The translations under genes and the position numbers were made by a program. Shown here one piece after another: positions 24,592 through 35,087 of a stretch of DNA of 64,000 nt (position 1 is its first letter; each line of letters opens with the position of its first letter). The notes below the pieces were generated by a model. The model made no database searches, was not told where the DNA came from, and saw nothing but the letters and a program-made list of their open reading frames with translations. This DNA comes from Tribonema minus (lineage: Eukaryota; Sar; Xanthophyceae; Tribonematales; Tribonemataceae). The stretch is taken from positions 124,001 through 188,000 of the forward strand of contig JAFCMP010000533.1 of NCBI GenBank assembly GCA_017506865.1, read 5' to 3'.

Positions 24592-24972
24592 ATGCCGAGC
24601 CCAGTCGGACATGACGTTGCTTGGCAGCGCAGGCTTGAAGCGGGAGCACCATCCAAGCGGCCGAGGCACAAGGCGTCGCTGCCTCACCTGTGCAACGATT
24701 TGGTCAGGCGCATTCGGCGCGAGGGACGCCAGATCAGCGAGCACCTGAACGCCGAATACCACCGTAAGCGCTATGCAGACATGTCCCCCCACATTCAGGG
24801 CCTGCGCACGGCACAGTCGCAGCTGGGTATGCTACTGCACTGGATCCGCTGGGAGCGCACATGGTCCGCGGCAGGATCCAAAGCGTCTTTATACCAGGGC
24901 TGCACCATAAGGCAGGCACTTGAGGGCCTCAGGAGCGACGACCGCCAGTGCGAGCTGAAGGACGAACGCTGA
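24592..24972 (+). CDS. Hypothetical basic protein, 126 aa
   Basis: ATG-initiated frame with a basic segment (SKRPRHKASL) near residue 22 and a long helical region rich in R/H (LVRRIRREGRQISEHLNAEYHRKRYADM). Could be a small DNA-binding or packaging protein of the same element as the two ORFs upstream. No family recognised. Confidence 0.5.
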   Translation: MPSPVGHDVAWQRRLEAGAPSKRPRHKASLPHLCNDLVRRIRREGRQISEHLNAEYHRKRYADMSPHIQGLRTAQSQLGMLLHWIRWERTWSAAGSKASLYQGCTIRQALEGLRSDDRQCELKDER

Positions 24973-25932
24973 ATGCTTTCGCAGTCAGCGACGTCTCGAC
25001 TCTTAGTGTCGTCACGCACAGCGTGCGAAGCAAGGCACAGTGGCATATGCCAGTCTCGCGTCACATGCGTGTGATGCGCCAAGGCCCGTCAGTCAGTGTC
25101 TCAATATACTTGAGATACCACTCAACAGTCTTCGCTGCTTTCGCGCCCTACGCTTGTGTTTCTGTCTGCCTTGAAATTTTCCTGCACCTCAGTCTAGTGA
25201 CCGAGTACCTTCGCACGCAAGAACGTGCTCCCGCCTGCTCCTGCAACTGCAACTGGTAAAGGTTTGATGCGCTACAGCACTCCAACCATGAATGGCGCGC
25301 GCGTGCTAAAGCCGCTCATGCGAGCAATGCCCACACTCTACCTCAGCCCCGATCGCGCTGAGTTATACTGCGTGCGACGCTCACCATGCTCCCTGGTACT
25401 CATCTGCCATGGCGGTGACGCTGCTCCGGCGCGAGTGCATCACAGCTGGCGACTGCTAGGTGCTACAGAGCATGAGACATCCAAACGCCGAGGCACCGCG
25501 CAGCGCTGTGTGCGCACGGCTGCTGCCGTCACGGTGTTCACGCACCCCAGCCTGCGTCCGCTTCGAGAGCGCGCTACGCGCACTTGAGACTCCAACAGGC
25601 CATGCCATCACAAGCTGCAGAACCACGCCAGCAGTCGACGCCCGTCAGCACTGCGAGCTGGGGTAAATTGTTGTGCGCGTCCATCACCAAGGCGATATTG
25701 CGGAGCAGCTGCGCATTCTGCTTCGCCAAACTGAGTGCGGCCGCGTGCAGAGGATAATGTATGCCTGCACACCGCTAAAGAGTGCTGGGTCCGCGTAAAG
25801 TTACAAGGACCTCGGGAGGCCTGGGCAGAATCAGCACGCAATGACGGTGAGCAAGCTGGCAGCCAGGTTAAAATGCAACCTACACTACAGGCTCCGAATG
25901 GCCTGACCCGCACAGCAAACGCAGCGGCATCA
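24973..25932. other. Non-coding, no gene seen
   Basis: Several 90-120 aa plus-strand frames overlap here, without domain resemblance or consistent codon pattern. No repeat noted before the minisatellite that begins near 25933. Confidence 0.45.
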
Positions 25933-26002
25933 AGCCCTGCAGCAGCAGCAGTAGGGGCAGGCCGGGTGGCAGGCCAGCGCTCTTCTGGCAGCAGCGGCAG
26001 GT

Positions 26003-26010
26003 GTCAACAG
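26003..26010. repeat. 8-bp target site duplication, left copy
   Basis: GTCAACAG abuts the left inverted repeat and is identical to 28644-28651. Confidence 0.95.
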
Positions 26011-28643
26011 TAGGGTTGGCACTTGCGTAGATAGTATATATACGGTATATTGGTATATACGCGTATATATACGCGTAGACGCCATTCGGGTGCGTATTTT
26101 TGCGTATATTCACTTTAAGCCATGGACGACGCCCCTGACCCTGGGCCCGACAAGGGCAAGGAAGCTAGGGCTCTGTTTGACAAGCTGAGGGGCCAGAAGC
26201 TCAAAGGCAGAGCTCATTGGTGGAGCAGCTTTGACGTGGTGATGCTCTCAGCCACAGAGGTTGTCCTGCAATGCCTTCGCTGCCCGGAGCAGCTCAGCGC
26301 CCTTAACCCGTCGGCTCGGGCAACTTCACACCTGAACAGCCGAGCCTGCACCAGGGCTTTTGCAGTCGCTACGGAGGCTGCGTCAGCTGCTGCAGCAGCG
26401 GCCGCTGCGACTGATGTGGAAGAGGAAGGTGGGAGTGGACACAAGCGGCCTCGTACAGCCGCTGAACTGGCCAGCCCTGTGCCTGCAAAGGACGTGAGGC
26501 AGCACATGGTCTCAGCGCATCAGATCACCCAGGCAACCACCTGTCTGGCCCGCTTCTTCTACAAAAGCGGCGTGGCTCTGCACCTTATCGAGCAGGAGGA
26601 CCTGCTGGCTTCGTTCAAGGCCCTAGGCCTCACCCTCCCTAGCCGCAAGCAACTGGCCAACAAGATGCTGGACGCGGAGTACGAGCGGGTGAGAGCTGAC
26701 GTCTGGCAGGAGATCCGTCAGCTCTTCCTGCTCCAGCTTTCAACAGACGGGTGGCGGCGCAATCACTGCGCCGATGGCGCGCCCCTCATCAACGTGATGG
26801 TGCTGAAGCCGAAGGGAGGGTCCCGCTTCGTCAAGGTGGAGGCAGCGCGGGGCGTGTGCAAGAACGCCGAGTGGATTAAGGAGCAGCATCTGCGCTGGGC
26901 ACACGAGGTCACGGAGGGTGATCTCAGCCGGATGCTGGGCATGGTGATGGACAACACCAAGGTAAGCTTCTTATATCACGTTATGCAACCGTTCTTGATG
27001 TAACAAAGTTTCTCTATGCTTCTTTTTTGTCATGTGTATGCGACCATACCTAGTGTGACAAATGAAGTGTGCTGATGGTGTCTTGATGCGCGCATCATGA
27101 TCAAGTTTAGTGCTTGACTCAACATCTTCGTGCAATGTGCATGTGTCGCGCTGCACCCGCAGGCTAACAGAAAAGCCATGGACATGATGAAGGCGCAGCA
27201 CCCTCAGTGGATTCTGCTCGGGTGCCAGGCTCATGCTTTGGCCCTGCTCATCAAGGACCTTCACGGCGACAAGACTACGCGGCTGCCCTGGTCCAAGAAG
27301 GCGTACGCCACCGGCCTCATGATGTCCAACACCATCAACGGCTGCGAGCCGGTCAAGCGCGCGCTGCGCGAGCAGCAGAAGGAGATGTACGGCAGCGTCA
27401 AGGGCGTCCGCACGCACTGCCCCACGCGTTTTGCTATCCTGCACTTCATCATCTGCGACCTGTTGGCGTCTGAGGAGGCCATCAGGCGCATGGCGTCCGC
27501 ACGCGACTGGCCCACCATCTCTGGCACCACAACGCACGCGGACGAGTTTGCCGGTGCTGCCACCATGGTGCCCGCGCGCGGCCGCACGCCGGCATACCGC
27601 TTCTTCAGCGAGGCCAGTGCGCTGAAGACGCTGGTGCAGCCGGTGAGCGACGCCATCCACCAGCTGGAGGCTGATAAGGCGCTGCTCAGCCAGTTGTTTC
27701 CCATTTGGAAGCAGCTGCTGAAGCACGCCGCCAACTTTGACGCCCATCCCGACAACGAGGGCCGCGCAGCCGCGCTGCCGCTGTTTGAGCGGCGGTACGA
27801 GTTGCATCGGGCCAAGGAGTGGGTGGCCGCCTACGTTGTTGACCCCTGCTACGCGGTGCAGACGGACGGCGAGTGGTTCTTGCCCTTCGGATCGCTGGAG
27901 CCCATGGAGCTCGCGGCTGCCAAGGCCTGCATCCTGAAGCTGGGCGGAGCGGAGCATGCGGCGGCTATCACCGCGGAGCTTGTTCGCATGCAGCTGGCGC
28001 CCTTGCCAGAGGTCATGTGGGAGTCGCTGCCAACGCTGACGGAGCGCACCACGCTGGCGTCTGGTAAGGTGCAGCTAGCCAATGGAACCATGCGCCGCGG
28101 TTGGTGGCAGACTGTAGGCCGCCAGCACTTCCCTCTTGTGTCCAAGGTGGCTGTGAGACTTCTATCGTTTCACGCTACCGCGTGCGCCACTGAACGGAAC
28201 TGGTCGCTGTGGGGCACGGTGTACACCAAGTGCCGCAGCAACCTCGCTCTTGCCAAGGGCGAGAAGCTGGTGTTCATCAAGGGCAACGACAAGAAGGCTG
28301 CCGATGTGCTTGATGAGGAGGTCATGCTTGAGCTGCTGGAGGAGGGCGCCTAGGCTAGTCAACGTTACACGTCCAACAACGTCTCAATACCATCAACAAA
28401 CCTGTTTCGTTCTTTCTTTTTGAATTTGGTGCAATCTGTTCTGATGTTTGCATATCTGTAGCCTGCAGTCTGAGCCTGTTCGAATGCACTTGGTTTGAGA
28501 GAAATTCAATAACAGGAAGTGGCAGTTATGTCATTGTGGCTTTGTCATATACGCTAATATACGCAGTATATACGTATTATACGCCAAAAATACGTATATT
28601 AACGGGTATGTAAAATCCAAATATACGCATTGTGCCAACCCTA
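26011..28643 (+). mobile_element. Complete hAT-superfamily DNA transposon (2633 bp)
   Basis: Terminal inverted repeats start TAGGGTTGGCAC at the left end and are matched in reverse by GTGCCAACCCTA at the right end, with weaker pairing further in (TGCGTA). It is flanked by the perfect 8-bp duplication GTCAACAG, the size typical of hAT elements. Both subterminal regions are rich in repeated TATACGTATA/ACGCGTATA motifs, the sort of subterminal repeats hAT transposases bind. It encodes one transposase in two exons. Identical target duplications and an open frame point to a recent insertion. Confidence 0.95.
26122..28353 (+). CDS. hAT transposase, DUF659 plus dimerisation domain
   Basis: Two exons, 26122-26961 and 27163-28353, with donor AAG-GTAAGC, acceptor CGCAG and phase 0, giving 676 aa. 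The order fits hAT transposases: an N-terminal BED-like finger region (VLQCLRCPEQL...HLNSRACT), then the DUF659 catalytic half (LSTDGWRRNHCADGAPLINVMV, GMVMDNTKANRKAMD, LGCQAHALALLIKDL), then an insertion domain, and the C-terminal hAT dimerisation block (FHATACATERNWSLWGTVYT). The catalytic D in STDGW and the second D in MDNTKAN are visible, and the final acidic residue is probably the E of CATERNW. No stop or frameshift breaks the frame, so the element may be active or recently active. Confidence 0.93.
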
Positions 28644-28651
28644 GTCAACAG
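28644..28651. repeat. 8-bp target site duplication, right copy
   Basis: GTCAACAG directly after the right inverted repeat, identical to the left copy. Confidence 0.95.
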
Positions 28652-28881
28652 GAGGGGGAAGTGGAGACAGCTGGCTTTAAAAGCCCTGCAGCAGCAGCAG
28701 CAGGGGCAGGCCGGGTGGCAGGCCAGCGCTCTTCTGGCAGCAGCGGCAGGCGTCAACAGGAGGGGGAAGCGGAGACAGCTGGCTTTAAAGGCCCTGCAGC
28801 AGCAGCAGCAGGGGCAGGCCGGGTGGCAGGCCAGCGCTCTGCTGGCAGCAGCGGCAGGCGTTAACAGGAGGGGAAAGTGGA

Positions 28882-29701
28882 GACAGTAGCAGTGGCAGCA
28901 CATACAGAGGTGACCCTGAACCACCACCCTGGCGGTGCTGGCGGCGAGCGAGACGGCTGAGCGTAATGATCGGATGTGGTTGCCACTCGCACCATTCCCA
29001 GGCCCTCAAGGGGGGCAGTGCCACCTTTGGTGGGCGTGACGGTGTTCAGAACAACGAGACGGAGGAGTCCATCATGCCACTACTACGGCCTGAAGAGCAC
29101 CTTTGTGGCCACCAGGGACATCCAGACGGGCAGGGGCTGCTCACGCGGTATGGACCCTCACTGAGCGCCGCAACACCGTGGAAGCTCCGAGTGAGAGTCC
29201 GCCACAGACAGAAGGAATTTGTACGGCAGTGCAGGCGCTCGTTGCTGCTCAGCATCAGATCAAGTCTGTGCCCAGCGCCGCCCGGGAGCTGCGTGCATTC
29301 AGCGCATGGTAGGCATTGGCGCGCGGCCCGATAGGTAGCGCCAAGTACTGCAGGCAGTGCCATTGGCTCTCCACTGCCGACTCAGCCGGGGGCCAGGCAC
29401 ACAGACGCACGATCAGTGTGTGGTACACTGCGCTCGAGGCGCTACAATGGCACAGCTTATAAGCTACCAACACATGTGCACCAATTTCCAATCGCGCTCA
29501 AACATTGAAAGGAATGGTTTGCTTGCTCTATTGAGTGTGCCCACCGGGTGGTCTGTCACCTGCAGCATCTTGCCGTTGCCAAACCCTTGTCGCTCTGGAG
29601 CGGCCACAACAAGGGACCGTCGTCAATGGTCTCGCAGCGCATATCCGGCGTGCTTGCTGTATTGTCGGTCGGCTCAGGCTGCCGTGCGTGCACGCCGTGT
29701 C
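28882..29701. other. Unassigned region between minisatellite and integrase
   Basis: Overlapping plus-strand frames of 60-120 aa (28966-29334, 28976-29164, 29103-29312) look like parts of a frameshifted coding segment (GLKSTFVATRDIQTG in one frame, QALVAAQHQIKSVPSAAREL in another), but I recognise no family. Confidence 0.4.
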
Positions 29702-30965
29702 CTAGATCACCGACGCCCTGCGGGCCGCTACCTTCATCACCCACTCGTTGTTGCCTTGCCATTCCGTCACGTACTTTTGTCGGTCTGCCACCAATGTCAC
29801 TTTCAGAAGATTGCCCCGTAGCCACAACTTGCGCGGAAACTCGTGTAACTCCACAAGGCCATCCCGGCGCTCCTGCTTCACCGTATAGATTTCCCTCGAA
29901 AACACAGCTTCGTGACTAGATTTGAACTGCCCTATTTTTTTCAGCGCCTTCTTGGTGTTGTCAAGCGCCACTCTGTCTACACGCACAGTACTGAGTGGCT
30001 CCAGCTTCGGGTTGAACCTACGATTAACGTCTCTCCCTGCGGCCAGCCGTCGCAGGCGTTCTCGCACTGCAGCTAGTACTGACGCGGGACAAGATGTGTC
30101 GGCGAGGTCTCGCGGTCTCTTGCCAGTGGCGCTGTGGACGCTGCTGTTGTACACCCTCAAGACTGCGTTCAGCGCTTGCTGCACTGATATCTGTTTGTTG
30201 TCTAGGATGGAGAAAAGCATGGTGACGATCGTTTTGTTGGAGACCTCGGCCAGCCCGTTGCTCAATGGGTTCGCTGCAGTGGAGAGAAATCTGCTTGATG
30301 TGCCCGAACCTTCCACGCACTGCTGTGAATTCTCGCCCTGTGAATTCTTTACCATTGTCGCTGCGAATGGCGCCTACACGCACACCAGCTGGTAACGAAG
30401 AGAGTATCGAATCCATGGCAGCGGCCACGAGAGGTCCTGATTTGTGGGCCAGTGCCCTCGCGTAAATTACCTTTGTGAACATGTCTGCGACCACCAGCAA
30501 GAACTTGGCCTGCCCGGCACGGTCGATCTGGGTCAGGTCACATACAAACACCTTGAATGGCCCCGTGGAGACGGACGGCTTGGCCTTTTGAGTTCGCTTG
30601 CGGTGTCGATACTCCTGATGCACTTGATCCGTCGCCAAAAACCGAGCTACCTGCGATGCACTGATCCCCCAGTACCTTGTGCGCATGTACGACAGCAGCC
30701 GTTGGCGCCCCAGCGATGCTGGCATGGCGGCGAATTCTCTCTCCAGCACATCGAAAACCAGTGGCTGTGCGACGACGACTCTACCCCTGTACAGGGGGAT
30801 GCCGTCCTCGATCTGCAGTCCGTCAAATGGAAAACGAGCTGCAATGTCGGCGAGGTCCCGGAATTTGAATCGGGCCAGCGTGAAGTCTCTGCGCTGCTGC
30901 TCCGGGTCGGCAGATGGCCTGTCGCCGCTCAGGTCTCGCGCTTTTGCTATCGTCTCTTCGGCCAT
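29702..30965 (-). pseudogene. DDE integrase of an integrating mobile element, frameshifted
   Basis: From ATG 30965 the minus strand encodes an integrase-like protein: an N-terminal region with a conserved LLSYMRTRYWG motif typical of the integrase zinc-finger end, a core with VCDLTQID and VGAIRSDNGKEF (the second D near 30357), then, in another frame, PLSNGLAEVSNKT with the catalytic E near 30246, about 36 residues later as in D,D(35)E enzymes. The switch of frame lies between about 30270 and 30330, so a one-step indel separates the second D from the E. The C-terminal part (29702-30240) looks like the DNA-binding tail of Polinton/Maverick or Ty3-type integrases. It could be dead, carry an assembly error, or use frameshifting. 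No capsid, polymerase or RT partner is found nearby. Confidence 0.75.
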
Positions 30966-32267
30966 GGATCTGTTGCGGCTTGCACAACACAATAATTTGC
31001 AAGATGCCTCGTGTGACCATGAGCTGCCAGACTGAGTGTGCAATGCAACCCGGCGGCGCAGCGCTCCAAGCGTTGCTGCGGCAACCTGGCCAGTTCAGGT
31101 TTGCAGCCCTGCGTTCACTTCTATTGTATCCCAATGGGATCCACTCCGCTCATCCGCGACCCCGAAAGCCAAAAAGCAACCGAGCACCTATGCTACAGTG
31201 AGGTCAGTCAAGACACCCAAATTGATCAGGATCAATAACAACTTCAACAAGTGAGTAGTCACCAGATGCCCCTGATATAGGGCTACAACATGACATAACC
31301 CAACTTCAACACCACTTCTGCCTTGGAGGCTTTACTACTGGACAAGGGTCTCGGTTGCTTTTGGCTTGGGTGGCAGATGGGCGGAGCGGATGCTACCATG
31401 ATGGCATGATGATGGCATGCTTTGTTACCACGCTAGCCATGCAGCACCCTCCTTGCTCAAGTCCCTGCAGCCGCTGGGGACCGCAACCAGCGTGTGCGCT
31501 ATGCCACTGCAGCCCGCTCAGCGCTGGACGACGAATGCGATGGCCATGTTGCTACAGGCAAGGACAAGACCATGCTTGCGCAGCTGCTAGGCTGCGACAA
31601 TCTGCCAGTCTGAGAGACGTGCAGTGCATGTTCAGTGCAGACGCGGCGCATGCCATGCAGTGCACGCAGTGCATGTGACTTCAGTCACAGACTTGTCAAC
31701 TGTGATAATCGTGTAAGCATGGGTCAAGCACTGCACCTTTCCGCGCACAGTTCTGGGCACAACATTCCAGTACACCGGTCGACTTCTGAATCAGTCACGT
31801 CCTCTTTGTATGCTGCATGGTAAACGCACCAAAAACAGGTAGACGTACTACCCGCGTCCATGCCGTTTGTAGGAAACAATGTCTGACTCACCTGAAAATT
31901 CCGACCTGAGCTGCAGCGCACCGGACGAGTGGCGTCATTACCAATGTGCCTCACACGGCTGTGTGAAACCGCCTGCATAGCACCTTGTCGCCGGCCGTCC
32001 ACTCTGCAGCTGCTGCTGCAGCCTGAGCACGTGCATCGGCCTCGCACAACGGCCGTCTGTGCCGCAATGGTCACCGTGCACCTGGTTGCCATCCGGTGGT
32101 GACGCAAGCTGCGCCGCAAGCGGCGACGCAGCCGGCGACCTCACCAAAGTGTCGCTGCGTGCCACTAGCGCGTTAGCGGTGCGGCGGGCAGCTCAAAACC
32201 AGGATCGGTCAGCGTGGAATATTTATATGTTGCTGCTGGCATCACTGACAGAGTCCACGGGCTGAAA
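30966..32267. other. Between integrase and antirepressor-like gene, no gene recognised
   Basis: The integrase frame is open upstream to 31043. A CCAGACTGAGTG motif lies at 31029, just upstream of it. The divergent arrangement means promoters for both flanking genes should lie here. Other frames are short. Confidence 0.4.
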
Positions 32268-33251
32268 ATGGAACTGGCTGATACCCCCGCCGCCATTCGC
32301 ATCGATCTCGCTTCGGGGATGGGCAGCGTGCTTGATGTCATACGCCTCGTGAATCCTGAGATACCCTCAAACCAGGCGTCTTTCACCTTCAAGAGGCTGG
32401 CAACAGAGTTGCCAGACGTGGCGTCGTCCTGCCGCCAACTCCGAATCTACGGCAATGGCAAACTCACTCCGTGCGCTGACGCACGAACGCTGGTGGAAAT
32501 TGTTTGGTCGCTGCCTGGCAAGCCAGCACGCGCATTTCGGCGTACTTCGGCGACGACTGTGTGCCGCGTTCTTGGCGGGGATGTCAGCTTGGTCGATGAG
32601 ATTGAGGGGCGGTGCCGTGCGCTGCAGGCGACAGAAGTGGGTCGCGCCGCGCAAGACTTCCTGATCGGTGACGGAAGCGTCGAAGTATCGAGGGAGCTGC
32701 CTGCGGAGCTACAGTTGGCCACTCCCGAGCAGCGGACCTTGTTTGTTGCGAGTTGGATGCATGAGCGCAGACTGGCGCTGATTGACCGTGAGAGGACTCA
32801 GCAGCTGGCTTTGATCAAGAATGGTTTTGACCTCCTCGGCAGTTTCGGTGTCGCTGACGCGCGTGACAGGATCGCCTTATGAGACCTGGTGCACCGTGTT
32901 GTACAGCCCCCTGCGCATGATGACGGCGCACTCATTGTCGCACGGCCGATGAGCGAGGATGACCCGAGCGTGCCGACGCCCTTGGCGCAGGTTGCGCACC
33001 AAGGCCCCGAAATAAGCATGCACTCGGTCGCAGCCGAGATGGGTGTCCGCATCAAGGCAGGCACCGAGTGTTTGATCGGGAAGAAGGTGAAGGCTTTGTA
33101 TGCCATCAAGTACGGCACGGCTGCGGCTGCGGCGATCCCAAAGCGAAATATTCCTTTTCGGGGCCAGATATTCGCTGAGAACACATACTGGAAGCGCGAT
33201 CAGGACCTCATGGAGGAGGCGATCCACACGGTGACCATGCTGAACCGCTGA
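32268..33251 (+). pseudogene. Antirepressor-like (Bro-N/KilA-like, GGDxxLvxEI type) protein with in-frame TGA
   Basis: From ATG 32268 the frame reads an N-terminal RIDLASGMGSVLDVIRLV segment, then EIVWSLPGKPARAFRR and TVCRVLGGDVSLVDEIEGR, a signature I know from phage antirepressor-like proteins that are multiplied in algal and protist genomes and large viruses. The frame stops at TGA 32880-32882, but the same frame continues open to 33251 with the family's C-terminal block (LIGKKVKALYAIKYG, FAENTYWKRDQDLMEEAI). A single CGA-to-TGA change, or stop readthrough, explains this. Function in eukaryotes is unknown. The intronless context fits a mobile-element gene. Confidence 0.7.
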
Positions 33252-33992
33252 GACACAACAAGTGCCAATTGTCGACTCTGTCAGGTTGCCTGTGCAGGGC
33301 GGGTTGTCCTGGTACGCCGCTGCCACCGCTGCTTATGCTGCAGCAGCTGCTGCTGCTTGACACAACGAGCACGATGTGTCTATTCGGGCTGGCACTCGCA
33401 CTGTTACAGTCACTCTCTTCGTGCTGTTGCTTGCCCATACGGATGACACTGGCCCGTCAGGGCTCAGCCCAGTACCGGGCAGAGCCTCCGAAGCCATGAT
33501 GGCAATTGTGGCAATAAATGCAGTGCGCCTGACTTATTTTGTGTATTGGTGTAAACATTCTTCATCAGTTTCTGCAGCTGCTTCTTGCGCAGTGCACGCC
33601 TGTGAGGTGGTCACTCTTGTGGGGCGCCATATCCATGTGACATTGCTTTGCCATGGTAGCATGAACTGGTAGGTATGTACCTACCAGTTCAATGCTGTTG
33701 CTGTTATGTTGTTTGCCTGCAAGTTGTCTCTAATCACACTGTCGCTCAGGCTGGTTGTGCGCCGCTGAGTGCGGAACGGTCACTTGGACGACTGGTTCAG
33801 CTGGTTGCATGAGGCTGAGTGTGTTTGATGAACTGATGGTCTTGTATTTATAGCGACCAGGGTTGGCCCGGTTTGTGGGACGTGATCAATGAACTCAGTC
33901 TGGTAATGCAGAACAATGTGCAGGCTAGGCAGCTGCATAGAAGTGAACCAGAGAATGCATAGGACACCATGCCTCTGTAGGTGCCTTCACAA
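33252..33992. other. Non-coding, no gene seen
   Basis: Short frames only. A palindromic GGTAGGTATGTACCTACC-like stretch lies at 33669-33687, and an inverted CCAGACTGAGT motif near 33895. A leucine-rich 76-98 aa frame at 33269-33672 is not convincing. Confidence 0.4.
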
Positions 33993-34994
33993 GTACAAGT
34001 CATTCAGAATGTTCTTCGACGTCAATACGAGGATTGCCTGGTGGAGGACCTAGAGGCTGCCTTGGCTGGTGCCGTGGGCAAGCCGACGCAGGCTGCACCT
34101 ATTGGTGACTCGCGCGACACCAGCCACCGCCGCCAACAGGCTAGCGCACGGGTCCTGGCGCAGCTGCGCAGCCAGCGTGCGTCCGGGGCAATGGCGTGGA
34201 TGAGCGTGCCACCCACTGCCAATGACCGCCCGGGTGCGGCGCCCATGTCCAGTATGGCAGCAGCCACGATGATTTTGATTGCGATCTTCATAGACGGGTG
34301 GGGCATACAGGGCGAGGTGTGCCCATGGCGGTGCAGTGATGTGAGCCCCACCTCCACGCATGCGATCAGCTGCCCCAGCCAGCACATACGGGGGCACAAC
34401 GCGACACACACTGCCCAAAAGCGGTGCCTGCAGCGCATCTTGAGACAGCACCATGTCTCTATTGTCCGCAATGAGGACGCTAGCGTCTTCAAGGTACCGG
34501 GGTATCGGGCGGACACAGTCATTGACCCAGGGTGTCTGCACTTTAGCAGTGCATACCGTAACAAGGGAATAGTGCTAGACACAAGTGTGCGCGCGCCCAC
34601 AGCGAGCTCGTACCTGACAGGCAAAACAAATGCCTCGAACACGGACGGCTATGCTGCTGGGGTGGGGGAGGACGCGAAGGTCAAGCACCACACCGGCACC
34701 TTGACGTCATCTTGGGCTTTTGTGCCATTCGTGCAGGAGTCGTACGGACGGCTGGGCAAGCAGACAAGCCTTTTTGTTAAGGAGTTGGCAATGCACTCAG
34801 CACTGTGCTCAGGGGGGGGGAAGGCAGATGTGTTACGCAAGGCCGGGTTAGCTAAGCGTCAGATCCTCATTGAGCTGAGCATATCGCTGGCGCGGGAGTT
34901 GGCGGAGCGCGTCATGGCGTACACACGTGGAGCGCGAATGCTGGGCTGTGTTGCGGCGCCGGTATCCAAGCTCCTAGGGCACAGCGCAGACTAG
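33993..34994 (+). CDS. Retroelement polyprotein C-terminal fragment (Zn-knuckle/endonuclease-like region)
   Basis: An open frame to TAG 34994 with no in-frame stop. It has a Cys/His cluster (CPWRCSD...HAISCPSQHIRGHN), a segment that may correspond to a restriction-like endonuclease core (GYRADTV...VLDTSVRAP), then FVPFVQESYGRLGKQ and ELAERVMAYTRGARM. The layout matches the downstream part of RT proteins common in diatoms and other stramenopiles. The RT domain itself is absent, so this is a 5'-truncated copy, not a functional gene; the usual RPD motif appears as RAD. No credible start codon; it begins at the insertion junction. Confidence 0.7.
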   Translation, partial: VQVIQNVLRRQYEDCLVEDLEAALAGAVGKPTQAAPIGDSRDTSHRRQQASARVLAQLRSQRASGAMAWMSVPPTANDRPGAAPMSSMAAATMILIAIFIDGWGIQGEVCPWRCSDVSPTSTHAISCPSQHIRGHNATHTAQKRCLQRILRQHHVSIVRNEDASVFKVPGYRADTVIDPGCLHFSSAYRNKGIVLDTSVRAPTASSYLTGKTNASNTDGYAAGVGEDAKVKHHTGTLTSSWAFVPFVQESYGRLGKQTSLFVKELAMHSALCSGGGKADVLRKAGLAKRQILIELSISLARELAERVMAYTRGARMLGCVAAPVSKLLGHSAD

Positions 34995-35087
34995 GCTGCT
35001 GCGTTGACGCAAGCTTTTCGATTGCATAGGCAACCCGGCCTCCCTTGGGCCTTTATAAATACAAGTCCATACGTACAAGTCATTCAG
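33993..35087 (+). mobile_element. 5'-truncated retroelement copy flanked by 15-bp direct repeats (copy 3)
   Basis: GTACAAGTCATTCAG stands at 33993-34007 and again at 35073-35087, as expected for the target duplication of a target-primed (non-LTR) insertion. Between them lies the longest copy of the family, ending in the tail GGCCTTTATAAATACAAGTC. Confidence 0.75.

Larger units (their letters stand above)
25933..28881 (+). repeat. 108-bp minisatellite split by a hAT transposon
   Basis: Units of 108 bp (GGAGGGGGAAG...GCAGCAGCGGCAGGCGTCAACA) start at 28651, 28759 and 28867. The truncated left part of the array is at 25933-26010, on the other side of the transposon. The period is 36 codons and one frame is open through the right part (an A/Q-rich 36-residue repeat), so it could be coding, but no gene context supports that. 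Confidence 0.85.

Noticed and set aside
26971..27957. Minus-strand 328-aa open frame
   Set aside because: Antisense of the hAT transposase second exon.
28632..28889. Protein made of 36-residue A/Q-rich repeats
   Set aside because: Explained by the 108-bp minisatellite; the frame is interrupted by the transposon and has no gene context, so I did not call a CDS.
31027..33905. Short inverted CCAGACTGAGT motifs as TIRs of an element around the antirepressor-like gene
   Set aside because: Only about 11 bp match, no target duplication was found, and the motif also occurs elsewhere.
34022..34642. Minus-strand 206-aa frame
   Set aside because: Antisense of the retroelement fragment, which shows family motifs on the plus strand.
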